NCBI GenBank assembly: GCA_963792815.1
Contig: CAWBXR010000012.1
Location: 456,211 to 520,210, forward strand
DNA: 64,000 bases
Direction of reading: 5' to 3'
Origin: JARRPM01 sp963792815
Lineage (GTDB): Bacteria > Pseudomonadota > Gammaproteobacteria > Pseudomonadales > Halieaceae
The notes beneath the pieces are model-generated. The model was not told the origin of the DNA. It did no database searches and saw only the letters and a list, made by a program, of their open reading frames with translations. The position numbers and the translations under genes are program-made. Of this stretch, positions 46,682 through 55,268 are shown one piece after another. The number at the start of each line of letters is the position of its first letter. Within the stretch, counting starts at the first letter, position 1.

Positions 46682-47995
46682 TTAGCCGTCCAGTTCTTCC
46701 ACCCGGATACGGGTGACCTTGCCGGCGATGGTATCCAGTGCCTCGATGGCGGCGACTGCCTTATCCATGCTGCCCTGCACAGCCTTGTTGGTGATGACGA
46801 TCAGCTGCACCCGGGTCTGCCCTTCCGCCGGGGCTTTCTGGGTGAGGGCCTCGATGCTGATGCCCTGGTCGCTGAAGATACTCGCCACCTTCGACAATAC
46901 ACCGGGCTTGTCCTCGACTTCCATCCGCAGGTACCAGGGCGTTACCACCCGCTCCATGGGCACTATCGGCAGGTCGCGCAACTCCCCGCGGGCAAAGCCG
47001 AGGGGCGGCACCCGGCAGGTATGGCCGACGCCCAGGTCCCGGGCCAGGTCGACCAGGTCAGCCACTACCGCGGAGGCCGTGGCCGCAGCGCCGGCGCCGG
47101 CGCCGTAATACAGGGTCGGGCCCACCGCGTTGCCCTCCACCAGAATGGCATTCTTGACTCCGTCCACATCCGCCAACAGCAGGTCGTCGGGAATCAGGGT
47201 GGGATGCACCCGCAACTCCACGCCATCGCCGTTTTGCTTGGCAATACCCAGGTGCTTGATGATGTACCCCAGCTCCCGGGCGTGCACCACGTCCTGGGTG
47301 GTCAGCTGGCTGATGCCCTCGGTATATACGGACTCGAACTGCAGCGGAATGCCGAAGGCGATGGAGGCCAGGATCACCAGCTTGTGGGCCGCGTCGATGC
47401 CCTCCACATCAAAGGTGGGATCGGCCTCGGCATAGCCCAGCTCCTGGGCCTGGGCCAGCACCTCGGCGAACTCCCGGCCCTTGTCGCGCATCTCGGTGAG
47501 AATAAAGTTACCGGTGCCGTTGATAATACCGGCCAGCCACTCGATGCGGTTGCCCGCCAGCCCCTCCCGCAGGGCCTTGATGATGGGGATGCCGCCGGCC
47601 ACGGCCGCTTCGAACCGCACCTCCACCCCGTACTCATCGGCCAGCGCGAAAATCTCGTTGCCGAACTCGGCGATCAGGGCCTTGTTGGCGGTCACCACAT
47701 GCTTGCCGTTGCGAATTGCGGTCTCCACCAGTTCCTTCGCCACCGTGGTGCCACCGATGAGTTCCACCAGGATCGCCACGTCCGGGTCCTGGGCCACCGC
47801 CAGCACATCGCGGCTCACCCGGGTGTCCCCCAGCTCACAGCCGTGCCTGTCGTGGCGGACGCCCACATGAATCACCTGCAGGGGCGCCTGGGCCCGGGCG
47901 GCGATAACGCCGGCATTTTCACTCAGCACCCTGAAAGTACCGCTGCCGACGGTGCCGAGGCCACAGATGCCGATTGTTACTGGTTTAGAGCTCAT
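46682..47995 (-). CDS. hom: Homoserine dehydrogenase
   Basis: NAD(P)H-dependent reduction of aspartate semialdehyde to homoserine, the branch to threonine and methionine. The Rossmann motif GICGLGTVGSGTF is at residues 9-21. The catalytic domain has NGTGNFILTEM and EADPTFDVEGIDAAHKL, with the conserved Asp and Lys residues. The C-terminal ACT domain (about 350-430, MEVEDKPGVLSKVASIFSD) gives threonine feedback control. 437 aa, monofunctional. It lies 21 bp before thrC. Confidence 0.96.
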   Translation of the reverse strand: MSSKPVTIGICGLGTVGSGTFRVLSENAGVIAARAQAPLQVIHVGVRHDRHGCELGDTRVSRDVLAVAQDPDVAILVELIGGTTVAKELVETAIRNGKHVVTANKALIAEFGNEIFALADEYGVEVRFEAAVAGGIPIIKALREGLAGNRIEWLAGIINGTGNFILTEMRDKGREFAEVLAQAQELGYAEADPTFDVEGIDAAHKLVILASIAFGIPLQFESVYTEGISQLTTQDVVHARELGYIIKHLGIAKQNGDGVELRVHPTLIPDDLLLADVDGVKNAILVEGNAVGPTLYYGAGAGAAATASAVVADLVDLARDLGVGHTCRVPPLGFARGELRDLPIVPMERVVTPWYLRMEVEDKPGVLSKVASIFSDQGISIEALTQKAPAEGQTRVQLIVITNKAVQGSMDKAVAAIEALDTIAGKVTRIRVEELDG

Positions 47996-48037
47996 AATTT
48001 GGGTCTTGTAGCGTACATGGATTGAAGTCCCGCCTGC

Positions 48038-49228
48038 CTAGGCAAAACCGTCGTTTTTGATCATGCGCTTGATACTGCGCAGGGCCTGGCGGGTGCGGTG
48101 CTCGTTCTCGATCAGGCCGAAACGCACATAGTTTTCGCCAAACTCGCCAAAGCCTACGCCGGGCGATACCGCCACCTGGGCCTCGGTGAGCAGTTTCTTG
48201 CTGAATTCAAGGGAGCCCATGGCGCGATAACACTCGGGAATCTTGGCCCACACGAACATGGTTGCCTTCGGCGGTTTTACCGGCCAGCCGGCGGCGTTGA
48301 GGCCGCTGCACAGCACGTCCCGGCGCGCCTGGTACATGTCGCGGATCTGGGCCACACAGGCCTGGTCACCCTCCAGCGCGGCTATGGCCGCCACCTGGAC
48401 CGGGGTGAACATACCGTAATCGAGATAGGACTTGATCCGCGCCAGTGCGCCTATAAGGGCCTTGTTGCCGCAGCAGAAGCCCACCCGCCAGCCCGGCATG
48501 TTGTAGCTCTTGGACATGCTGAAAAACTCCACCGCGATGTCCTTCGCACCCTCCACCTGCAAAATGGAGGGTGCCACATAGCCGTCATAGACCAGGTCCG
48601 CGTAGGCCAGGTCCTGCACCACCCAGATGGAGTGTTCCCGGGCAATGGCGATCACCCGCTCGTAAAATTCCAGCTCAACGCAGTGGGCAGTGGGGTTCGA
48701 GGGAAAATTCAGCACCAGCATCTTCGGCTTCGGCCAGCTGGTGTGGATGGCTTTTTCCAGCTCCACGAAAAACTCGTTCTCATCCTCACCCATCGGCACA
48801 TGGCGTATATCCGCCCCGGAGATGACAAAACCGTAGGGGTGTATCGGATAGGACGGGTTGGGCACCAGTATCGCGTCACCGGGACCGGTAGTGGCCAGCG
48901 CGAGGTGGGCCAGGCCCTCCTTGGAGCCCAGTGTCACTATCGCCTCGGTGGCCGGGTCCAGCTCGACATCGTAGCGGCGCTTGTACCAGTCACAGATCGC
49001 CCGACGCAGGCGCGGGATACCCTTGGACTGGGAGTAGCGATGGGTGTCGCCACGGCGCGCGGTTTCCACCAGTTTATCCACTATGTGGCCCGGCGTGGGC
49101 TGGTCGGGATTGCCCATGCCAAAATCGATGATGTCCTGCCCAGCCGCGCGCGCCTGCTGCTTCAACTCGCCAATGATGTTGAATACATAGGGTGGAAGAC
49201 GCTCGATGCGCCGAAACTTTTCATCCAC
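48038..49228 (-). CDS. alaC: Alanine transaminase AlaC-type class I/II aminotransferase
   Basis: PLP aminotransferase, 396 aa. The PLP-binding lysine is in SMSKSYNMPGWRVGFCCG, with the upstream YADLVYDGY (Asp and Tyr contacting PLP) and the N-terminal IDFGMGNPDQPTP. The C-terminal Arg binding the substrate carboxylate is in NYVRFGLIENEHR. Sequence and position upstream of hom match AlaC, the glutamate-pyruvate aminotransferase of gammaproteobacteria. First gene of the operon, behind a good sigma-70 promoter. Confidence 0.9.
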   Translation of the reverse strand: MDEKFRRIERLPPYVFNIIGELKQQARAAGQDIIDFGMGNPDQPTPGHIVDKLVETARRGDTHRYSQSKGIPRLRRAICDWYKRRYDVELDPATEAIVTLGSKEGLAHLALATTGPGDAILVPNPSYPIHPYGFVISGADIRHVPMGEDENEFFVELEKAIHTSWPKPKMLVLNFPSNPTAHCVELEFYERVIAIAREHSIWVVQDLAYADLVYDGYVAPSILQVEGAKDIAVEFFSMSKSYNMPGWRVGFCCGNKALIGALARIKSYLDYGMFTPVQVAAIAALEGDQACVAQIRDMYQARRDVLCSGLNAAGWPVKPPKATMFVWAKIPECYRAMGSLEFSKKLLTEAQVAVSPGVGFGEFGENYVRFGLIENEHRTRQALRSIKRMIKNDGFA

Positions 49229-49286
49229 GACTGAAGACTCTGCCCAACGCCCTTGCGGGCCGTGATGATGCCAAAAAAAGTGTGAA

Positions 49287-49315
49287 ACAGTACTGAGTCA
49301 GCCCCACGCTGTCAA
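49287..49315 (-). promoter_or_regulatory. Sigma-70 promoter of the alaC-hom-thrC-recJ operon
   Basis: On the minus strand: perfect -35 TTGACA (49310-49315), 17-bp spacer, -10 TACTGT (49287-49292). The leader is about 50 nt and includes an A/T run and a GC stem (GGCCCGCAAGGGC). Confidence 0.7.
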
Positions 49316-49392
49316 CGTGACCAGGGGCCCTGCGCATTGCCATCCACCCGGGCCGAATAAATGCCCGATAAAGCGGGGCTGGCCCTGCGGGC

Positions 49393-50142
49393 TCAGTTCA
49401 AGCCCAGCGTGACCATCAGGTCATCCGCCGACTGGTAGCCGGGGATCAGGGTGCCGTCCTCGGTCACCATGGCCGGCGTGCCGCGCACACCCAGTTGCTG
49501 GCCCAGTTCGTACTGCGCCGCCACCGGATTATCGGCGCAGACATTTTCCGGTACCGCCTCCTTGCTCTTCAGCTTGGTCAGGGTGCCCTGCCGGTCGGTA
49601 GCGCACCAGGCGGTGGCCAGCTGGCGGTAGCCGGGGGAGTCTACCCCGGAACGCGGGTAGGCGAGATACCTGACCTCCACCCCGCGTTTGTTGAGTTCGG
49701 GCACTTCCAGGTGGAGTTTCTGGCAATAGAAACAGCTCACGTCCGTAAACACCGTTATGTGCGCTTTCGGCTCACCCTGCGGGGAGAAGATAATCATATC
49801 CTTCTCATCGATATTGGCGATTTTCTCCAGGCGCTCGCCGTCGCGACGCTTCTCGGTCAGGTTGGTGTAACCCTTGTCGTCCACGGAGAACAGGTCCCCG
49901 AGAATCACGTGTTCACCGGTGGCCGTCGAGTAAACCACCGGGCCAGTAGTAAACTGCACCTCGTAGAGGCCCGGAATCACACTGGTTTCGACGCTGGCCA
50001 CTTCAAGCCCCATAGCGGGCATGGCCAGCACAGCGCGCAGCTTGTCGGCCACCGCCTTGTCTGCGGGCTTGCCTGCAACGGCCACGGAAGCAACTGCCAG
50101 CAGGCCAAGAGCCATGGTTGCGCGAAGAATCGGTTTGATCAT
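49393..50142 (-). CDS. dsbC: Thiol:disulfide interchange protein DsbC
   Basis: Periplasmic disulfide isomerase that reshuffles wrong disulfide bonds, kept reduced by DsbD. From MIKPILRATMALG (ATG 50142, GAGG upstream) a signal peptide ends at SVAVAGK. An N-terminal dimerisation domain (about residues 25-80) leads into the thioredoxin fold with the active site VSCFYCQKLH (CxxC). The cis-Pro loop is RGTPAMVTEDG. A second Cys pair (AWCATDR, ENVCADN) is also typical. 249 aa. It follows xerD on the same strand, as in Pseudomonas. Confidence 0.94.
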   Translation of the reverse strand: MIKPILRATMALGLLAVASVAVAGKPADKAVADKLRAVLAMPAMGLEVASVETSVIPGLYEVQFTTGPVVYSTATGEHVILGDLFSVDDKGYTNLTEKRRDGERLEKIANIDEKDMIIFSPQGEPKAHITVFTDVSCFYCQKLHLEVPELNKRGVEVRYLAYPRSGVDSPGYRQLATAWCATDRQGTLTKLKSKEAVPENVCADNPVAAQYELGQQLGVRGTPAMVTEDGTLIPGYQSADDLMVTLGLN

Positions 50143-50248
50143 GTTGTATCCTCTGTTTTGGCGGAGCACTCCACCCGGTTAGCCGATGCCCGCAACAATC
50201 CGGACCTGGGTTGCCGTGCATTGGAGCCGCTTCCGGCCTGTAAGTTCC

Positions 50249-51154
50249 TCATCCCCGTGGATGGTGCATGGCATGCAGTTCCTGCATCCTCTGTTTGGCC
50301 ACGTGGGTGTAAATCTGTGTCGTACTCAGGTCACTGTGCCCCAGCAACAGCTGCACCACCCTGAGGTCCGCGCCGTGATTCAGCAAATGGGTAGCAAACG
50401 CGTGCCGCAGGGTATGGGGCGACAGCTCTTTCTTGATATCCGCGCGAAGGGCATAGATTTTAATACGATACCAGAAGGTCTGGCGAGTCATTTGGCTCCC
50501 CCGGCGACTGGGAAACACCACATCGCAGGGAAGACCCCGCAATAACTCCGCCCGCGGCCCCGCCATATACCGGCGCAACCACAGCAGCGCCTCCTCCCCC
50601 ATCGGCACCAGCCGCTCCTTGCTGCCCTTGCCAAAAACCCTTACCACCCCCTGGTTCACGCTCACCTGCCCCAGTTGCAAACTGGTGAGTTCCGTCACCC
50701 GCAAGCCGCAGGCATAGAGCAGCTCGAGCATGGTGCGATCGCGAAACTCCAGCGCCACATCCAGGTCCGGCGCCTGCAGCAATCGGTCGACTTCCGCCTC
50801 GGACAGTGACTTGGGCAGTGGCCGCCCCAGTTTCGGGCTGTCCACGTCCAGGGTCGGGTCCACGGTGATCCGTCCCTCGCGCAGCAGGTAGTGATAAAAA
50901 CCCCGCACGCAGGACATGAACCGAGCGGTAGAACGCGGCGATTGTCCCTGCTGCAACCGCGCTCCAAGGTAGGCCTGCAGTGACGATCGGTCCGCCCCGG
51001 TGATGCTGCTGTCACGGTTTTTCGCCAACCACTCGTGGAATTGCCGCAGGTCCCTTCGATAGGAGCTCAGGCTGTTGTCACTGAGCCCCTTCTCCATCCA
51101 CATGGCGTCGATGTAGCGTTCGATTTCGGGGTGGATTAGTAGTTCTGCTCTCAT
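50249..51154 (-). CDS. xerD: Site-specific tyrosine recombinase XerD
   Basis: Resolves chromosome dimers at dif together with XerC, under FtsK control. An N-terminal SAM-like DNA-binding domain (about residues 8-95) precedes the catalytic domain. The catalytic residues are in YACGLRVTELTSL (Arg), HTLRHAFATHLL (His-x-x-Arg), LGHSDLSTTQIY (His) and the nucleophile Tyr in TQIYTHVAK. 301 aa, usual length. It is the housekeeping enzyme rather than a phage integrase, judging by length and by dsbC next door. Confidence 0.95.
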   Translation of the reverse strand: MRAELLIHPEIERYIDAMWMEKGLSDNSLSSYRRDLRQFHEWLAKNRDSSITGADRSSLQAYLGARLQQGQSPRSTARFMSCVRGFYHYLLREGRITVDPTLDVDSPKLGRPLPKSLSEAEVDRLLQAPDLDVALEFRDRTMLELLYACGLRVTELTSLQLGQVSVNQGVVRVFGKGSKERLVPMGEEALLWLRRYMAGPRAELLRGLPCDVVFPSRRGSQMTRQTFWYRIKIYALRADIKKELSPHTLRHAFATHLLNHGADLRVVQLLLGHSDLSTTQIYTHVAKQRMQELHAMHHPRG

Positions 51155-51220
51155 CGGGTAACACTATCATGAAACTTTGCTGTCTGGTGTTGGCTTGCTG
51201 TTGGTGCCTGTTTTAAAGTC

Positions 51221-51369
51221 GGCAGGAGTCCGGGTTTGTCCTGGCTCCATGGCCGCGGCCCTCCGGGCTGCCCTCAGTCGGTCAGGAGCCTTAAAGCGCT
51301 TCGCTGTCTCCTTCCACTCCCTCGGCGCTGGCCTTTAACATTCCGCCAGGACAAACCCGGACCCCTGCC
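51221..51369 (-). repeat. Foldback element family 3, element 3 (left half of twin repeat II)
   Basis: 24-nt arms at 51221-51244 and 51346-51369, with the same single A-C mismatch as element 1. Relative to element 1 the pair at arm position 16 is T-A instead of A-T, so pairing is kept. Core 101 nt, very similar to element 1. Confidence 0.85.
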
Positions 51370-51442
51370 TTGAATCGGGCATATCAACAATAGTTAAAAG
51401 CAGTGGCGGTCCTCTTACATCCTGTATGGCTAGAACTCAAAG

Positions 51443-51591
51443 CGGTGGAGAGCGGGGGTTGCCTCGCGGAACGTAAAAGGCGCACGCCGAGGGAGTGGAG
51501 CGAGACAGCGAAGCGCTTTAAGGCTCGCGACCGACTGAGGGAAGCCCGGAGGGCCGCAGCCGTGGAGCGAGGCAACCCCCGTTCTCCGCCG
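51443..51591 (+). repeat. Foldback element family 3, element 4 (right half of twin repeat II)
   Basis: 24-nt arms at 51443-51466 and 51568-51591: all positions are Watson-Crick or G-T. Relative to element 2, arm pair 9-16 is A-T instead of G-C, and pair 4-21 is T-G instead of C-A. Core 101 nt. Starts 73 nt after element 3, the same spacing as in twin repeat I. Followed by GATTGGAACAG. Confidence 0.85.
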
Positions 51592-51628
51592 CGATTGGAA
51601 CAGCACCTACCCCAAAAAAATCACGGAC

Positions 51629-51655
51629 AAAAAAAGCGGCCCCAAGGGCCGCTTT
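51629..51655 (-). terminator. Intrinsic terminator of the rpsP-rimM-trmD-rplS operon
   Basis: On the minus strand a 10-bp stem AAAGCGGCCC/GGGCCGCTTT with a 3-nt loop runs into a T tract. It begins 29 nt past the rplS stop. Confidence 0.85.
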
Positions 51656-51683
51656 CAATAACCGCTTACAGAAAAGCTATAAG

Positions 51684-52034
51684 TTACAGCTTTTCCTTGA
51701 TGCGAGCCGCACGACCGCTCAGCTCGCGCAGGTAGTAGAGCTTGGCCTGGCGCACGTCGCCGCGACGCTTGACTGACACGCTCTCGACCATCGGGCTGTA
51801 AGTCTGGAAAGTACGCTCAACGCCCACACCGTGGGACATCTTGCGCACGGTGAACGCGGAGTTCAGGGCCCGGTTGCGCTTGCGGATACAAACGCCCTCG
51901 AAAGCCTGCAGACGCTCGCGGTCGCCTTCCTTTACCTTTACCTGAACGACCACGGTGTCACCGGGATTGAAATCAGACAATTGTTTTTGCATCTGCTCAG
52001 CTTCAATCTGAGAAATAATATTGTTGGTGCTCAT
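51684..52034 (-). CDS. rplS: 50S ribosomal protein L19
   Basis: 116 aa from ATG 52034 (MSTNNIISQIEAEQMQKQL), with AGGAG 6 bp upstream. Conserved L19 blocks are FNPGDTVVVQVKVKEGDRERLQAFEG, RALNSAFTVRKMSHGVGVERTF and the end RGDVRQAKLYYLRELSGRAARIKEKL-type tail. L19 sits at the 30S-50S interface. Last gene of the rpsP operon, followed by a strong terminator. Confidence 0.97.
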   Translation of the reverse strand: MSTNNIISQIEAEQMQKQLSDFNPGDTVVVQVKVKEGDRERLQAFEGVCIRKRNRALNSAFTVRKMSHGVGVERTFQTYSPMVESVSVKRRGDVRQAKLYYLRELSGRAARIKEKL

Positions 52035-52071
52035 GGTGCGCTCCTGTTGATTTTCGTTCGTAGCTTCACAG

Positions 52072-52824
52072 CTATCCGTCTGTTGATACATTGCGTTCGC
52101 GGAGAAATTCCGCCAACAACTGCTCTTCCTCGGGCGTCATCGCCCTGCCCTGCAGCAGGTCCGGGCGTCGCTCCAGCGTCCTGCCCAGTGCCTGTTTCAG
52201 GCGCCAGCGGCGAATCTCTTCGTGATTCCCGCTGAGTAATACGTCCGGCACCGTTCTGTCCTGGTACACCTCTGGCCGGGTGTAGTGCGGGCAGTCCAGC
52301 AACCCGTCGGCGAAGGAGTCCTCCTGTGCCGACAATTCATGCCCCAGTACACCGGGCAACTGGCGGGTCACCGCATCGATCACCACCATGGCGGCCAGTT
52401 CTCCGCCGCTCAGTACGTAGTCGCCGATGGACAATTCCTCGTCCACCTCCGCTTCCAGCAGGCGCTCATCGACGCCTTCGTAGCGGCCGGCGATCAATAC
52501 CAGCCCGGGCTCGTTCGCCAGCTCCACCGCCTTGCGGTGATCGAAGCGCTTGCCCTGGGGTGACAGGTAGATCACTTTCGCGCTACCTCCCACCTCGTCC
52601 CTGGCAGCGGCAATGGCCTGCTGCAGGGGGTCTATCATCATCAACATACCCGGGCCGCCGCCGTAGGGCCTGTCATCCACCGTGCGGTGCCGGTCGGTGG
52701 TGTAGTCACGCGGGTTGCAGTGGCTCAATCGCACCAGGCCCTGCCTGATCGCCCTGCCTGTGACCCCGTGATCGCTCACCGCGTCGAACATTTCCGGAAA
52801 CAGGCTCACCAGTGCGATCTGCAT
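52072..52824 (-). CDS. trmD: tRNA (guanine37-N1)-methyltransferase
   Basis: SAM-dependent enzyme that makes m1G37 in tRNAs, preventing +1 frameshifts. From MQIALVSLFPEMFDAVSDHGV, 250 aa. SPOUT trefoil-knot motifs are visible: PYGGGPGMLMMI, IYLSPQG, AGRYEGVDERLLE and SIGDYVLSGGELAAMVVIDAV, with the catalytic Asp in the latter. C-terminal helical tRNA-binding domain. Start chosen at 52824; the frame is open earlier without similarity. Operon rpsP-rimM-trmD-rplS. Confidence 0.97.
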   Translation of the reverse strand: MQIALVSLFPEMFDAVSDHGVTGRAIRQGLVRLSHCNPRDYTTDRHRTVDDRPYGGGPGMLMMIDPLQQAIAAARDEVGGSAKVIYLSPQGKRFDHRKAVELANEPGLVLIAGRYEGVDERLLEAEVDEELSIGDYVLSGGELAAMVVIDAVTRQLPGVLGHELSAQEDSFADGLLDCPHYTRPEVYQDRTVPDVLLSGNHEEIRRWRLKQALGRTLERRPDLLQGRAMTPEEEQLLAEFLRERNVSTDG

Positions 52825-52865
52825 CGTGTCCTGTTGCTCCCCTGTTCTTTCCCGGACCCCTGCCC

Positions 52866-53444
52866 TCAATCCTCGAGGAACCAGTCCACCTCTATCACTG
52901 CCCGGTCGAGGTCAACGCTCGTGACCACGTCTCCCGGCAGGTAGGGAATCAATCTCTCCCTGTCGTCGATACTGTCCGTCGAGGGTTTTACCACCAGGAC
53001 ATCGTTGGCCCCGGTCTCGATCAGGTAATCCACAGTACCCAGCAACACTCTTTCTTCAGTACCGCCCTCTTCACTACCGCCGGCGCCACCTGCATCCCGG
53101 CACCAGACCTGCAGACCCTGCAGCTGGCTCCAGTAGTAGTCGCCCGCCTCCAGTGCCGGCAGGCTGTCGGCCTGCACCGCCACTTCCAGCCCGCTGTAGG
53201 CTTCCGCCAGGGTGCGGTCATCCAGCCCCGCGATATGCGCCACCAGGCCCTTGCCCTGCACCCGGCCATCGTCAAACTCGATGGGTTCCGGGGCACCGCG
53301 ACGCAGTAATACCCATTTGCCGAATCCCAGGAAATTCTCCCTGGGTTCGGTATAGGAATGGATTTTCACCCACCCCTTTACGCCATAGCAGCCGGTAATC
53401 TTACCGACTACCAGCATGTCGTCCTGCGAGGGCCCAGCCATCAA
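52866..53444 (-). CDS. rimM: 16S rRNA processing protein RimM
   Basis: 30S maturation factor that binds S19. 192 aa starting MMAGPSQDDMLVVGKITGCYGVKGWVKI, where GKITGxxGxKGxV is the N-terminal barrel signature. The PRC-barrel domain contains YYWSQLQGLQVW. Between the two halves of the PRC domain there is an insertion rich in Gly and Glu (about residues 118-130, AGGAGGSEEGGTEE) not seen in E. coli RimM. It ends DRAVIEVDWFLED. Between rpsP and trmD as expected. Confidence 0.95.
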   Translation of the reverse strand: MMAGPSQDDMLVVGKITGCYGVKGWVKIHSYTEPRENFLGFGKWVLLRRGAPEPIEFDDGRVQGKGLVAHIAGLDDRTLAEAYSGLEVAVQADSLPALEAGDYYWSQLQGLQVWCRDAGGAGGSEEGGTEERVLLGTVDYLIETGANDVLVVKPSTDSIDDRERLIPYLPGDVVTSVDLDRAVIEVDWFLED

Positions 53445-53461
53445 ACCCCCGACCGCCCGAT

Positions 53462-53707
53462 TCAGGCGGCAGCGGCGTCCTTGACCAGCTTGGCCACGCG
53501 CTCGGACAGTTGGGCGCCCTGGCCCTGCCAGAAGGCCACGCGCTCGCTGTCGACACGCAGGCGCTCTTCCTGGCCGCGGGCTACCGGGTTAAAGAAACCC
53601 ACGCGCTCGATGAAGCGACCGTTGCGCGCATTGCGGCTGTCGGAGACGGTAAGGTGGTAAAACGGGCGCTTCTTGGAGCCGCCACGGGCAAGACGAATTG
53701 TTACCAT
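53462..53707 (-). CDS. rpsP: 30S ribosomal protein S16
   Basis: 81 aa, beginning MVTIRLARGGSKKRPFYHLTVSD, the universal S16 start, followed by RNARNGRFIERVGFFNPVARG and a C-terminal helix (GAQLSERVAKLVKDAAAA). S16 supports assembly of the 30S 5' domain. First gene of the rpsP-rimM-trmD-rplS operon; the 170 bp upstream, ending at ffh, should hold its promoter. A short palindrome GGGGTTTTAAACCCC lies there at 53819-53833. Confidence 0.97.
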   Translation of the reverse strand: MVTIRLARGGSKKRPFYHLTVSDSRNARNGRFIERVGFFNPVARGQEERLRVDSERVAFWQGQGAQLSERVAKLVKDAAAA

Positions 53708-53879
53708 TTTGCGTAATTTCCTGAAATTTAGAGGGGATCTGCTGCTAAATTACAACATTGCCCACGACAAAACCCGGCACCTGGGCCGGAAAGGTGGCGT
53801 ATCATACGGAAATTGGCCGGGGTTTTAAACCCCTGCCTCGACAAATTTTTTAGTGAATTCCGTACCTTATGGGCACGAA

Positions 53880-55268
53880 TCAGCGAAAGGGCATGCCGCC
53901 GGGACCGGCGCCGCCCATGCCACCCGGGCCGCCCATGCCGCCGAGGCCCCGCATCATCTTCTCCATACCGCCGCCTTTCATCTTTTTCATCATCTTCTGC
54001 ATCTGCTTGTGCTGCTTCAGCAGGCGGTTGAGATCCTGCACCTGGGTGCCGGAACCCTGGGTGATGCGGCGCTTGCGTGAGCCCTGGATAAGCTCGGGAT
54101 TGCGGCGCTCTTTCGGGGTCATGGAATTGATCAGGGCCTCCATGCGGGAGAACATTTTCGTATCGATTTTCTGCTGGGCCAGCTGGGCGATGTTGCCCAT
54201 GCCGGGCAGCTTGTCCAGCATGCTGGTAATACCGCCCATGTTGTTCATCTGCTGCAACTGGTCGCGGAAATCTTCCAGGTCGAACTTGCCGCCCTTCTTG
54301 ACCTTGCGCGCCAGTTTGGCGGCTTTTTCCTTGTCGACCTTCTGCTCCGCCTCCTCGATAAGCGACAGCACATCGCCCATGCCCAGGATACGCGAGGCCA
54401 TCCGGTCGGGATGGAACGGGTCCAGGGCGGCGGTCTTCTCCCCCACCCCCAGGAACTTGATCGGCTTGCCGGTTATCGCGCGCACGGACAGGGCGGCGCC
54501 GCCGCGGGTGTCTGCGTCCACCTTGGTGAGGATCACCCCGGTCAGGGGCAGCGCTTCACCGAATGCCTTCGCCGTGGTCGCCGCGTCCTGGCCCGTCATG
54601 GCATCCACCACGAACAGGGTTTCCACCGGCTGGGCGATTTTGTGCAGCTCGGCGATCTCCTTCATCATGTCCTGGTCGATGGCCAGCCGGCCGGCGGTGT
54701 CCACGATAAGGACGTCGCTGAACTGGATTCTGGCGTGCTCGATCGCCCGGCGCACGATATCCGCCGGCTTCTGCCCGGCATCACTGGCAAAGAAATCCGC
54801 CCCGACTTCCGCCGCCAGGGTTTCCAACTGCTTGATGGCCGCCGGCCGGTAGACGTCGGCGCTCACCACCGTCACCTTTTTCTTGTCCCGTTCCTTCAGC
54901 AATTTGGCCAGCTTGGCCACCGAGGTGGTTTTACCGGCACCCTGCAGGCCGGCCATCAGAATCACGGCGGGGGGCTTGGTGGCGAGATCGAGGCCCTCGT
55001 TCGCCGCGCCCATCACCTCCTCGAGCTCGTTCTGGACGATCTTCAGGAAGGCCTGGCCCGGACTGAGGCTCTTCATGACCTCCTGGCCGACCGCGCGCTG
55101 CTTGATCGCCTCCACGAAGTCCTTGACCACGGGCAGCGCCACGTCTGCCTCCAACAGGGCCATGCGCACCTCGCGCAGGGTGTCCTGGATGTTTTCTTCG
55201 CTTAGCCTGGCCTTGCCGGAAATACCGCGCAGGCTCTGGGAAAGACGGTCACTGAGGCTCTCGAACAT
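53880..55268 (-). CDS. ffh: Signal recognition particle protein Ffh
   Basis: GTPase that with 4.5S RNA delivers nascent membrane proteins to FtsY. N domain (about residues 1-85), G domain with the P-loop GLQGAGKTTSVAKLAK, VLIVDTAGRLAID, TKVDADTRGGAALS and the DARGG-type insertion, then the methionine-rich M domain with the RNA-binding SKRRITQGSGTQVQDLNRLLKQHKQ-like helix. 462 aa. The C-terminal 35 residues are a Gly/Met/Pro repeat (GGMGGPGGMGG), common in this family. Confidence 0.97.
   Translation of the reverse strand: MFESLSDRLSQSLRGISGKARLSEENIQDTLREVRMALLEADVALPVVKDFVEAIKQRAVGQEVMKSLSPGQAFLKIVQNELEEVMGAANEGLDLATKPPAVILMAGLQGAGKTTSVAKLAKLLKERDKKKVTVVSADVYRPAAIKQLETLAAEVGADFFASDAGQKPADIVRRAIEHARIQFSDVLIVDTAGRLAIDQDMMKEIAELHKIAQPVETLFVVDAMTGQDAATTAKAFGEALPLTGVILTKVDADTRGGAALSVRAITGKPIKFLGVGEKTAALDPFHPDRMASRILGMGDVLSLIEEAEQKVDKEKAAKLARKVKKGGKFDLEDFRDQLQQMNNMGGITSMLDKLPGMGNIAQLAQQKIDTKMFSRMEALINSMTPKERRNPELIQGSRKRRITQGSGTQVQDLNRLLKQHKQMQKMMKKMKGGGMEKMMRGLGGMGGPGGMGGAGPGGMPFR

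Noticed and set aside
50249..51154. Tyrosine recombinase as mobile-element integrase linked to the adjacent foldback repeat
   Set aside because: Length, motifs and the dsbC neighbour mark it as housekeeping XerD; the other foldback loci have no recombinase next to them.
32896..51591. Foldback elements as integron attC sites or a CRISPR array
   Set aside because: attC sites have conserved ends and a variable centre, the reverse of what is seen, and no IntI is present; there is no regular repeat-spacer array and no cas gene.
53819..53833. GGGGTTTTAAACCCC as a terminator of ffh
   Set aside because: The dyad has almost no loop and no proper T-run on the minus strand, so a standard terminator hairpin is unlikely.
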